A stretch of 64,000 nt of DNA from the NCBI RefSeq assembly GCF_001891125.1, contig NZ_CP015247.1, forward strand, positions 1,320,501 through 1,384,500. Reading direction: 5' to 3'. Both the position numbers and the translations under genes were made by a program. Each line of letters opens with the position of its first letter. Within the stretch, counting starts at the first letter, position 1. The stretch is from Leuconostoc suionicum (GTDB taxonomy: Bacteria > Bacillota > Bacilli > Lactobacillales > Lactobacillaceae). The notes below the pieces were generated by a model. The model was not told the origin of the DNA and did not search any database. It saw only the letters and a program-made list of their open reading frames with translations. Shown piece after piece: positions 18,011 to 26,185 of the stretch.

Positions 18011-18956
18011 TTGAATACTTTTTAATTTTTTCATTTGCATTTATTAAATTCAACTCAAAATTTCGCTTGTTGCTTGATTGAATAGCATTCAAAATGGCTC
18101 CAGCAAAAAAAGCAGTGACAGCTACACTGAATAAAATCATCGTAACGACTAGCGTTGGCATATTATCAACTCTCCCCGTGTGATAGTATGGAACAAAAAC
18201 ACGAAAGGCAAACAATAGCAGTGATATGAGTGACACAATTCCAGCAGATATACCGAAAAACGCAAAAGGATGATAGATACGATATAAATTGACGACAGTT
18301 TTTAGTACCCGTAATCCATCCCCATATGTATCAAGTTTAGACTCAGACCCTTCAGGTCGATCTCGATATTCAATAATTTGATTTTCAACCAACATCTTAA
18401 ATTCAGTGGCATGAATCGACATCTCTGTTTCAATCTCAAATCCTCTAGACAATACTGGGAATGTTTTGACAAATTGATAACTAAATGCGCGATATCCCGT
18501 AAGAATATCTTTAATATTTGTCTTAAACAAAGTATTTATGAGACCACGTACCAAGGTGTTACCGATATTATGAAATGGACGTGTATTTTCTTCGAAATAC
18601 GTTGAGGATAGTCTATCACCCACAACCATATCAACTTTCTTATCAACTACTTTTCGATACATGTCCGGAATCGCTTGTACAGGATATGTATCATCAGCAT
18701 CAATCATTATATATGCTTCAGCATCAATTTCTCGGAACATTCTTCTAATGACAGCTCCTTTACCTTGTGCATATTCATGGCGAACAACTGCACCGGCTGA
18801 AGCTGCTAATTCAGCTGTATTATCTTTTGAATTATTATCGTAAACGTAAACAACAGATCCTGGGATGCTCTCCGTTACTTTTAATACGTCATTTACTACT
18901 TTAACAATTGTTTGGCTTTCGTTGTAAGCCGGTATTAATATAGCAAGTTTATCCAT
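18003..18956 (-). CDS. Membrane-anchored GT2, polyprenyl-phosphate glycosyltransferase-like
   Basis: A 317-residue protein. The GT2 domain starts with LAILIPAYNESQTIVKVVNDV and has the donor motif MIDADDTYP near residue 88. It is followed by DILTGYRAFS, SRGFEIETEMSIHA and EYRDRPEGSESK, as in dolichol-phosphate-mannose-synthase-like enzymes. Two hydrophobic helices near the C-terminus (about residues 225-290) anchor it. Such enzymes load a hexose onto undecaprenyl phosphate at the inner membrane face. It is the second of two such genes in tandem, followed by two GT-C-like genes. Confidence 0.83.
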   Translation of the reverse strand: MDKLAILIPAYNESQTIVKVVNDVLKVTESIPGSVVYVYDNNSKDNTAELAASAGAVVRHEYAQGKGAVIRRMFREIDAEAYIMIDADDTYPVQAIPDMYRKVVDKKVDMVVGDRLSSTYFEENTRPFHNIGNTLVRGLINTLFKTNIKDILTGYRAFSYQFVKTFPVLSRGFEIETEMSIHATEFKMLVENQIIEYRDRPEGSESKLDTYGDGLRVLKTVVNLYRIYHPFAFFGISAGIVSLISLLLFAFRVFVPYYHTGRVDNMPTLVVTMILFSVAVTAFFAGAILNAIQSSNKRNFELNLINANEKIKKYSNE

Positions 18957-18965
18957 ACTTCTGTC

Positions 18966-19919
18966 CTAATTTTCCTCTTTCTTAATAAAAATAGGGCGCT
19001 TCTTCGTTTCTAAGAAAATAGCGGCCATATACCGACCGATGACACCCAAACTGAGTAATTGAATACCGCCAATAAATAATACAATAGTTACCATTGATGG
19101 CCATCCGGCCACACTATTATTATTAACCAGCGCCCTAATAACTATAAAAGCTGCGCTTAATAGTGACAAAGCGAAGGATAATAGCCCTAGCACCGTTATC
19201 ACAGTTAAAGGTACCGTTGAAAATGAAACTACTCCTTCAATAGCATATTTTGTTAATGACCAGAATGACCATGACGTGTTCCCCGCAACACGCTCGCGAT
19301 TTTCAAATGGTATGTATTTGGTGTTAAAACCAACCCAAGTAAAGATACCCTTACTAAAGCGTTGATTTTCACTTAGTGACAAAATAGCATCTACCATCTG
19401 CCGAGTCATGACACGGTAATCTCGTGCGCCATCAACAAGGTGCGTTTGACTAATCTTGTTCATCCAAGTATAAAATTGCTCGGAAAACCATGACCGAATC
19501 TTTGCCTCGCCATTACGATTGGCTCTACGGGTTCCAACAGCATCATATTCACCGTCTTGAACCTCTCTCAGCATTTCTGGCAAAAGTTCAGGTGGATCTT
19601 GCAAATCAACATCCATAACAGCTACATAGTCACCATCGGCTTGCTGTAACCCAGCATAAAGGCCTGCTTCTTTACCAAAATTACGAGAAAAACTAATATA
19701 ATGAACATTATCATTAATTTTAGATAAATCTCGCAAGATTGATAGTGTACTGTCTGTCGAGCCATCATCAATAAAATGATAATGAACATCAGCAGTCAAA
19801 TTAGGTTTAAGCTTCTCAATAGTATTATAGAAAATATTGATTGTTGCCTCTTCATTATGAACAGGAACAACTAGTGATAATATATTTTTCTTTAAGCGTT
19901 GTTGGACTGTACTTTCCAT
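18966..19919 (-). CDS. GtrB/CsbB-like undecaprenyl-phosphate glycosyltransferase
   Basis: A 317-residue GT2 protein (322 from an upstream ATG at 19934). It has LSLVVPVHNEEATINIFYNT, VMDVDLQDPPEL (the donor motif), GTRRANRNGE, DYRVMTRQMVD and the GtrB-type NTSWSFWSLTKYAIEGV before two C-terminal helices. It should make an undecaprenyl-phosphate-linked hexose for use outside the membrane. The ATG at 19919 has AGGGGA at correct spacing and is preferred. With GtrA at 9060 and a GT-C protein it would complete a three-component glycosylation system. Confidence 0.87.
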   Translation of the reverse strand: MESTVQQRLKKNILSLVVPVHNEEATINIFYNTIEKLKPNLTADVHYHFIDDGSTDSTLSILRDLSKINDNVHYISFSRNFGKEAGLYAGLQQADGDYVAVMDVDLQDPPELLPEMLREVQDGEYDAVGTRRANRNGEAKIRSWFSEQFYTWMNKISQTHLVDGARDYRVMTRQMVDAILSLSENQRFSKGIFTWVGFNTKYIPFENRERVAGNTSWSFWSLTKYAIEGVVSFSTVPLTVITVLGLLSFALSLLSAAFIVIRALVNNNSVAGWPSMVTIVLFIGGIQLLSLGVIGRYMAAIFLETKKRPIFIKKEEN

Positions 19920-19964
19920 TATGATTCCCCTCATACTTTATGTACGCCCCCAAATGGGCTTAAA

Positions 19965-21155
19965 TTATTTTACTTGATCGTGTGCAAAATTAAATTCTTG
20001 ATCAATACCAAATTCTTGACGTACAGTATTGAATGCATCATTGAAGACCTGGTCCATATCAAAGTAACGATACTTTCCCAAGCGACCGCCAAAAATAATT
20101 TCTGGATGGCTCTTACGAGCTTCTGTGGCATAAGCTTTGTATATTTGTGTGTTCTTGTCATTATTGACAGGATAATAGGCTTCTTTTGATCGATCCCATT
20201 CCTGTGGATATTCCTTTGTGATGATTGTTTTACCTTCATCAGCGAGGCCGTCCAAATGCTTCCACTCCATTACACGCGTGTATGGTGTTTCGGAATCTGT
20301 GTAATTAATCACGGCATTACCTTGATAGTTGTTTGAATCAATAACCTCATGCTCAAAACGTAGTGAACGGTATTCTAATTCACCAAACTTATAATCAAAG
20401 AATTGATCAATCATGCCCGTGTACAAAACACGTGGGAATTCTGATAGCAACGTTTCCTTGTAATCAAAGAAATCTGTATCTGTCAAAACATCAACTAATC
20501 CATTGGATTCTGCGACCATATTTTCAAAAATCTGAGTATAACCGCCTACAGGAATACCTTGGTAACGATGATTGAAATAATTGTTATCATAAATAAATCG
20601 AACTGGTAATCGCTTAATAATAAAGGCTGGTAATTCAGTAGCCTTCCGGCCCCATTGTTTTTCCGTATAACCTTTAATGAGCTTGTTATAGATATCTGTT
20701 CCAATTAATGAGATTGCTTGCTCTTCTAAGTTACGTGGTTGGCGATCCCCAAGATCTTTTAATGCAATTTGCTTTTGTTCTTCAATCTTTGCATGTGCTT
20801 CATCAGGTGTTTTTGTACCCCACATCTGATAGAAAGTATTCATATTAAATGGCAAATTGTAAAGCGTACCTTTATAGTTGGCAACAACTTGGTTTTGATA
20901 ACCATTAAATTCCGCAAACTTACGAATATAGTCCCACACCTCTTTATTATCAGTGTGGAATATATGTGCACCAAAGTCATGAACAGTAATACCATGTTCT
21001 GTATGCGTATGCGTATTTCCACCAATATAGGGACGTTTTTCAACTACAAGTGAACGCTTCCCACGTTTAGCAGCCTCGTGTGCAAAAATCATGCCAAATG
21101 GCCCTGCACCAACGATTAAATAGTCATAGTTTTTTGTATTAAATTGATTTGTCAT
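19965..21155 (-). CDS. glf: UDP-galactopyranose mutase
   Basis: This FAD enzyme converts UDP-galactopyranose to UDP-galactofuranose. The dinucleotide-binding fold LIVGAGPFGMIFAHEA is followed by EKRPYIGGNTHT, FGAHIFHT and YNLPFNMNTF, and GYTEKQWG and GGRLGKYRYFDMDQ near the end, all typical. The 396-residue length fits the bacterial family (about 370-400). It implies that the locus A product contains galactofuranose. Its start overlaps the DUF4422 gene stop by one base. Confidence 0.95.
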   Translation of the reverse strand: MTNQFNTKNYDYLIVGAGPFGMIFAHEAAKRGKRSLVVEKRPYIGGNTHTHTEHGITVHDFGAHIFHTDNKEVWDYIRKFAEFNGYQNQVVANYKGTLYNLPFNMNTFYQMWGTKTPDEAHAKIEEQKQIALKDLGDRQPRNLEEQAISLIGTDIYNKLIKGYTEKQWGRKATELPAFIIKRLPVRFIYDNNYFNHRYQGIPVGGYTQIFENMVAESNGLVDVLTDTDFFDYKETLLSEFPRVLYTGMIDQFFDYKFGELEYRSLRFEHEVIDSNNYQGNAVINYTDSETPYTRVMEWKHLDGLADEGKTIITKEYPQEWDRSKEAYYPVNNDKNTQIYKAYATEARKSHPEIIFGGRLGKYRYFDMDQVFNDAFNTVRQEFGIDQEFNFAHDQVK

Positions 21156-21925
21156 TAGAAATGTACCTTTTTATTTGTGTTTGGGAAAAACTTTCTTTTA
21201 AGGAAATTATACCCTTTATCTAACCAGTTTGTGCGCTCTAATTCTATTACTGGGCACTCTGCTACAGTGAGCTTTTTCGTATTAACCCAAGTATCCATTA
21301 ATCGTTCACTTAGAAAACCATAGACACGTTTTTCTTGACCCTCGAGCTTGTCCACATCTATCTTTGCTTCCACTTTACCAAGCACTTCAAAAATAAAATC
21401 TGCGTACTCATTGAAATACCTACGCGGCATGATAAACATGTTAAAAAGATGTGCCGATGTCGACTGCTCCATTTTCTCAAAAGCCGGTAAATACTCAGGG
21501 TAATCGTTAGCAATAATTCCCTTCATTATATTATAAGGTTCGGCTGTGTGTGCATGTAAATAATGATCACGTTGATTTTCAATATAGTAATTTCGCTTTT
21601 GAGGCAAAATAATATCAGCCTTTTTCAATAGTTCCTGAGTTTGTGATTCAGTTAGGATTGCCGATAGATTGTGGCCCTTTTTTTTACCCAAATAACGGCG
21701 ATAATGAAGTAGCCCCACGACTGGTGTGTCTGTGTTGTGCCGAATCCAATAAATTGCAGTTAGCTCATTAAAGTTAGGATTTTTAGTTGAAATATTTTGT
21801 CCAACAGCATCAGATTGATAGCCATCTGGTACATTATCATGTTGGGCGGCTCCCACAAAGATTGGTTGATAGTCGCTATCTTCTGGCATGATATACGGTT
21901 TATGTGTTGCAATGTATAAAGTCAC
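21155..21925 (-). CDS. DUF4422 glycosyltransferase-like protein
   Basis: A 256-residue cytoplasmic protein that starts LYIATHKPYIMPEDSDYQPI and contains SDAVGQNISTKNPNFNELTA and VVGLLHYRRYLGKK, both strongly conserved in the DUF4422 family of capsular polysaccharide clusters. These proteins are presumed glycosyltransferases; the sugar is not known. The start is GTG at 21925 and overlaps the polymerase stop as GTGA. The C-terminus is basic (LKRKFFPNTNKK). Confidence 0.8.
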   Translation of the reverse strand: MTLYIATHKPYIMPEDSDYQPIFVGAAQHDNVPDGYQSDAVGQNISTKNPNFNELTAIYWIRHNTDTPVVGLLHYRRYLGKKKGHNLSAILTESQTQELLKKADIILPQKRNYYIENQRDHYLHAHTAEPYNIMKGIIANDYPEYLPAFEKMEQSTSAHLFNMFIMPRRYFNEYADFIFEVLGKVEAKIDVDKLEGQEKRVYGFLSERLMDTWVNTKKLTVAECPVIELERTNWLDKGYNFLKRKFFPNTNKKVHF

Positions 21926-23298
21926 AATGCTAACTCCTTTTCTTGATTAATTAGCATTTGCCGATAAAAGAAAAACATCAACAAATATGGCCATAAGAAA
22001 ATTTGAATAACAAACAACGACGATACAGCGACTAAGATGATCATAATCATAAAGCTAATTTGAGTGCCTAAATGCCATTGCCAATTTTCTGGTTGACGTA
22101 TTTTAAGCTCGCGTTGTACTACCAACGAACGTATAATTAAACGAGCTAGCATCCACAATGCTGGTATCATGATAACCAAACCATACGTCGCAAACCAACC
22201 AATTCCATCACTGAGCACAGGGTAACCGATGTGCTTGTACACCTGCTGAAACTCTGGATTATATGTCGTAGACTTTGGCACGTAATCCATAATGAAATAT
22301 CCCGTGAAACCATAACCAACACCAAAGAGTGGGTGTGATAGGAATGTAAGCACTAAGGCAATGGTGCCACCTAGTCGATTAGAAGTCCCTTGTTTGTTGA
22401 ATAAGAAATTATAAAAAATATCATGTATTGGCTGCACGAAGAAATATCCCAATACAATACCAACAATAGCAATTATACCAAAAATAATTAAAATAATTTT
22501 ATCATCGCGTTTACTCCATAAAAACCAAAGTACAGCAGCAACGACCAATGTGATTAATCCTGTTGTTGTTCGAGCAAGTACCAAAAACATTAAAATTGAG
22601 CCAATAAAGGCCCAGTTAAACCATTTTTCTAGTGCAACATGTTTTTTAAAATGCCAAAAATTTTGTTTTGTTATCGCGATACCTAAAATGATTGGTAAAT
22701 AAACGACACCTAATAGGTTAGCTAAAAAAGCAGCTTCAGGTTCAAAACCATTCAATCGATAATTGTTAACTGCGTAGCTACCTGCTGCATAGAAATCGCG
22801 TCCCATCCAATGTCGCTCGAACAAATGTGCAATGGCATTAACATACGGCCGTATAGAAAAATTGTTGAGTGTCACCAACAATTGTGGTACCAAAACGATT
22901 ACCATATATATTAGCAAACTAATCAGTCCACTTTTAATAAATAATCGCTCCTCTTTATGATTAGTAACTGTGAGGACGATTAATGCCCAAGACATATAAA
23001 CAGTGACAATCCACCCCGCTAAAAAGATCATTGAACGAATAATGCCAGTTGTTTGAATCGAATCACCAGAACGCTGATAACTTAAAAACATTGAGATGAA
23101 TTGCATAACCAAAAAAAATCCCGCTAGCAAAAAAGATTGCGCGCTAGGAATAATTTTTGCAATGCGAGATGGAAAGCGATATATCTGCAACAATATTAGA
23201 AGTGCAAATACTGGAAAAGCAATCATCATTGTTGTTTCAGCAAAACTATATGAATATGTTTTAGGAAAAAATGTGATTGGTAGTAAAAAAGCTGCCAC
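21922..23298 (-). CDS. Wzy-like polysaccharide polymerase or O-antigen-ligase-type protein
   Basis: A 458-residue integral membrane protein with about eleven helices and a large extracytoplasmic loop (about residues 275-335, with the NKQGTSNRLGGT stretch). The topology, and a glycine-rich loop followed by FGVGYGFTGYF, fit Wzy polymerases and WaaL-type ligases, which share little sequence. Location between the chain-length regulator and the transferases supports polymerase. The start is GTG with GAGG upstream. Family assignment rests on topology and context rather than a signature. Confidence 0.7.
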   Translation of the reverse strand: MAAFLLPITFFPKTYSYSFAETTMMIAFPVFALLILLQIYRFPSRIAKIIPSAQSFLLAGFFLVMQFISMFLSYQRSGDSIQTTGIIRSMIFLAGWIVTVYMSWALIVLTVTNHKEERLFIKSGLISLLIYMVIVLVPQLLVTLNNFSIRPYVNAIAHLFERHWMGRDFYAAGSYAVNNYRLNGFEPEAAFLANLLGVVYLPIILGIAITKQNFWHFKKHVALEKWFNWAFIGSILMFLVLARTTTGLITLVVAAVLWFLWSKRDDKIILIIFGIIAIVGIVLGYFFVQPIHDIFYNFLFNKQGTSNRLGGTIALVLTFLSHPLFGVGYGFTGYFIMDYVPKSTTYNPEFQQVYKHIGYPVLSDGIGWFATYGLVIMIPALWMLARLIIRSLVVQRELKIRQPENWQWHLGTQISFMIMIILVAVSSLFVIQIFLWPYLLMFFFYRQMLINQEKELAL

Positions 23299-23307
23299 AG
23301 CGGTGCC

Positions 23308-23934
23308 TCACTTTGTTGTCTTAGTCATCATTCGCTTATAGTTTTGAAAAATACCAGTAAGCAATACGATAAATGCGCCTAATGTAATCCCGAAGGCAAA
23401 CCCAAATACGGCCAATTTTTTAGGACTATAAACTGTTCCGGATAACACATCAGCCTTTTTTGCTGAGGATAACAATAATGGCTTAGCCATGTCAGGGTAT
23501 AACTTGCTTCCTTCGATTGAAAATGCTTTAGCATACGCATTGGCAATTGCAACTGACTTTTTAGCTGTTGCGGCAGAAGCACTAAAGCGCATCATAAGGG
23601 TTTGATCTGGCTGTGAAACTGTAATTGCGCTTACGATTTCTTTTTTTGTAACAGACACTGTGGATAGTTTTTTAGCTTGATTAACGACTGATGAATCACT
23701 AGCAATCTTTTTATAAGTGTTAATTAACATTTGATCCGCTTGCACACGAGAATTTGGATCCTTAACTCCAGTGTTGTCTTTTGCAACAATAACATATCGT
23801 TCAGCCGTATATGCTGTCAGTACGGAATGTTTTGCATATGTAAAGAGAGATGCTCCTACAACAATCCCCAGAATAAGAATCCACCAACTATTTTTCAATA
23901 GTCGTTTAACTAAATCTATTAACGAAAAACTCAT
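23308..23934 (-). CDS. Wzz/CpsC-like chain-length regulator
   Basis: A 208-residue protein with two membrane helices (about residues 17-35 and 172-195) flanking an extracytoplasmic domain, the classic Wzz layout. The first segment KRLLKNSWWILILGIVVGAS, the AERYVIVAKDNTGV start of the outer domain, and LINTYKKIASDSSVVNQA all match the YveK/CpsC group. It would control polymer length with the polymerase. No kinase gene sits beside it, unlike in locus B, which has its own CpsC and CpsD. Confidence 0.82.
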   Translation of the reverse strand: MSFSLIDLVKRLLKNSWWILILGIVVGASLFTYAKHSVLTAYTAERYVIVAKDNTGVKDPNSRVQADQMLINTYKKIASDSSVVNQAKKLSTVSVTKKEIVSAITVSQPDQTLMMRFSASAATAKKSVAIANAYAKAFSIEGSKLYPDMAKPLLLSSAKKADVLSGTVYSPKKLAVFGFAFGITLGAFIVLLTGIFQNYKRMMTKTTK

Positions 23935-23951
23935 TTTTTCTCTCCTAAAAA

Positions 23952-24578
23952 TTAAAATGCACCATCGCGCTTAAATATTGCAATTACTGTTTTAAACAAA
24001 ATATAAAAATCAAATCGCAAATTAGCACGATCAACATAATCTAATTCCATCTGTGCTCGTTCTGGATACTCAATATTACTGCGACCACTGGCCTGCCACA
24101 AGCCAAATACGCCAGGTTTTACTGATAAAAACTTATCAATATCATCTCCATATTCGACTAACTCATCCTCCACAACTGGTCTTGGTCCTATAATACTCAT
24201 CGTTCCATTCAAAGTATTCCAAAACTGTGGCAACTCATCTAAAGATGTTTTGCGCAAGAATGCACCAAATTTAGTGATTCGAGGATCTTCCGCTGTAGGT
24301 AGCTTATAACCACTAGCCACAAACTTAGCATATAAATCAGCGTCTTGTTTTAATATTTTGTCAGCGTTGTCAACCATGGATTGGAATTTATATATTTTAA
24401 AACGTTTTCCATATTGACCAACTCGCTCTTGTGCATAAATAACTTTACTTGTTTTCTTATCTTTAATAATAATTAAGGCAATAATAGCAAACACTGGTGA
24501 CAATAGAAACATCGCCGCCAAAGATACGCTAATATCTAAACCCCGTTTTGCGGTTAAATAACCTAGTTTGCGTTTCAA
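23952..24578 (-). CDS. Undecaprenyl-phosphate sugar phosphotransferase (priming enzyme, locus A)
   Basis: A 208-residue membrane protein with one N-terminal hydrophobic segment followed by the bacterial sugar-transferase domain. Conserved elements are YAQERVGQYGKRFKIYKFQS, RKTSLDELPQFWN, MSIIGPRPV and KPGVFGLWQASGRSN. It puts the first sugar phosphate on undecaprenyl phosphate, starting repeat-unit assembly. The start is a TTG at 24578 preceded by GAGGTGG. A promoter-like element and a palindrome lie just upstream. A second priming enzyme is in locus B at 57335. Confidence 0.88.
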   Translation of the reverse strand: MKRKLGYLTAKRGLDISVSLAAMFLLSPVFAIIALIIIKDKKTSKVIYAQERVGQYGKRFKIYKFQSMVDNADKILKQDADLYAKFVASGYKLPTAEDPRITKFGAFLRKTSLDELPQFWNTLNGTMSIIGPRPVVEDELVEYGDDIDKFLSVKPGVFGLWQASGRSNIEYPERAQMELDYVDRANLRFDFYILFKTVIAIFKRDGAF

Positions 24579-24594
24579 TTTTCCACCTCATTCG

Positions 24595-24632
24595 TGCACA
24601 TATGTGCATGATATAACTTTACCATTATACCA
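24595..24632 (-). promoter_or_regulatory. Extended -10 promoter with a 14-bp palindrome before the priming-enzyme gene
   Basis: On the minus strand TGGTATAAT (24624-24632) is an extended -10 element. TGCACATATGTGCA at 24595-24608 is a perfect palindrome placed just after the predicted start site and before the ribosome-binding site. The position suits an operator or an RNA hairpin. Which regulator would bind is unknown. Confidence 0.5.
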
Positions 24633-24643
24633 GAAAAAAAGCG

Positions 24644-26089
24644 TCATTTCGCTATTTTATTTAGTAAGGGTATTTTTTTAAGAATTGGTGCTCGTAAAAT
24701 AAGGAGAATTAGTACATACACAAAGACACCTAATACCAGTTCTATTGATGTACTTTTGATGTTGATTTCTAGATGTTGACTAATCATCGTAACCAAAATA
24801 TACATACCTAATCCTGCAATGATATAACGCCACATTTCAGAAAAATGATGCCAGACATTCATGTCTTTGCGCGTAACATATAGCTGATAACCAATCACCA
24901 AGAACTCTGATATCGTTGTAGCCACCGCAGCGCCATTCACTCCTGCCACATAAATTAACCAGAAGTTAAGTAACACATTGGCTAACGCACCAATAGTGAC
25001 AGATAGCGTAAATTCATTCAGACGTTTGGTTGGCACCAAATACTGCGTGCCAATAACCGTACTCCAGCCAATGAAAATAATGATTGGGGATAAAAGAACA
25101 ATAACTTGACCAACTACTTTAAATTGCTCTCCTAGAAACCAAATCATGGCTGTAGGCGCAATAGCAGCCATTCCAAAAGCCATTGGAACTGATAATGCAG
25201 ATACAAAATCCATTGATTGTGTAATATTCTGCTTCATTTTGTCAAATTGCCCTTTAGCAAACTGGGCAGACATCCGCGGCAGCATTACAGTTCCAACAGA
25301 TGTAACCAGTGCCAGCGAGACTTTTATAATTCGATCAGCATTATCATAGAATCCAGCCGAATCTGTTGAATTAGTAAAGAACGGCAACATTGTTTTATTC
25401 AACTGTAAATAGACTTGAGTCGCAATAGTTGGTAGGAACATCATAAATATTGGTTTCACGTGTTCTTTTAAATCAAGTTGCTGCCAGTTTGGTAATGATA
25501 TTTTTTTAAATAAATAAAACCACATTGACAAGTTACCGAAAACTTGTGACAGTCCGAGTAACAAAATATAATTGCCGATATCTTTTGGTGTTTTCACTAA
25601 AACAAATATCAACACTGTCATTGCAATTTTGACGAAGGCATTTCGTAGGACAGTTTTTTTGAAATCCTCCATGCCCATAAAGTACCAAGAGATGTCAAGA
25701 ATACCAGAAATAATGACCCAAGTTTGAAGGATTAGATAAAATTGATTATCTTCAATATTACCATTCAATTGCACACCATATTTCAAAAACAAAAAGTATA
25801 GCGCTAAGGAAAAAATTCCGGCAATCGTATGAATAATTTGGATTTCCCAAAATTTTTGCTGTCTCGCTTGTTTATTGTCTTTTACATAGGCAATTTCGCG
25901 ACTACCATATGTAATAATTCCAAGACTTGCAATCAATAAGAAGTAGGTTACAAACGAATTAGTCCAGCTCGCAACACCGACACCATTTCGACCAAGAACT
26001 CGCGCTAAATATGGCATTGTTATTAATGGTGCAATAATGTTAAGCAGCTGATATGCCGCAGTGTATAAATAGTTTTTTGCAACTTGCAT
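24644..26089 (-). CDS. Oligosaccharide flippase (Wzx, MOP superfamily), locus A
   Basis: A 481-residue membrane protein with 12-14 helices. The N-terminus NYLYTAAYQLLNIIAPLITMPYLARVLG is a hallmark of the RfbX/Wzx group, and VGVASWTNSFVTYFLLIASLG and YGSREIAYV support it. It would flip undecaprenyl-diphosphate-linked repeat units across the membrane. The gene is first in locus A and has a predicted promoter just downstream of the fructanase gene. Confidence 0.88.
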   Translation of the reverse strand: MQVAKNYLYTAAYQLLNIIAPLITMPYLARVLGRNGVGVASWTNSFVTYFLLIASLGIITYGSREIAYVKDNKQARQQKFWEIQIIHTIAGIFSLALYFLFLKYGVQLNGNIEDNQFYLILQTWVIISGILDISWYFMGMEDFKKTVLRNAFVKIAMTVLIFVLVKTPKDIGNYILLLGLSQVFGNLSMWFYLFKKISLPNWQQLDLKEHVKPIFMMFLPTIATQVYLQLNKTMLPFFTNSTDSAGFYDNADRIIKVSLALVTSVGTVMLPRMSAQFAKGQFDKMKQNITQSMDFVSALSVPMAFGMAAIAPTAMIWFLGEQFKVVGQVIVLLSPIIIFIGWSTVIGTQYLVPTKRLNEFTLSVTIGALANVLLNFWLIYVAGVNGAAVATTISEFLVIGYQLYVTRKDMNVWHHFSEMWRYIIAGLGMYILVTMISQHLEINIKSTSIELVLGVFVYVLILLILRAPILKKIPLLNKIAK

Positions 26090-26159
26090 GTTGTTAAGTT
26101 GTCCTTAATTTAGTCATATGACCAATAAACGGTTAGTTTAATATTAGCCCCTTCATAGA

Positions 26160-26168
26160 ATTATATCA
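26160..26168 (-). promoter_or_regulatory. Extended -10 promoter before the locus A flippase gene
   Basis: TGATATAAT on the minus strand lies between the GH32 stop and the flippase ATG. The leader also contains the perfect palindrome GTCATATGAC at 26113-26122. The assignment is by sequence match only. Confidence 0.45.
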
Positions 26169-26185
26169 AATTATGAGATTTATGT

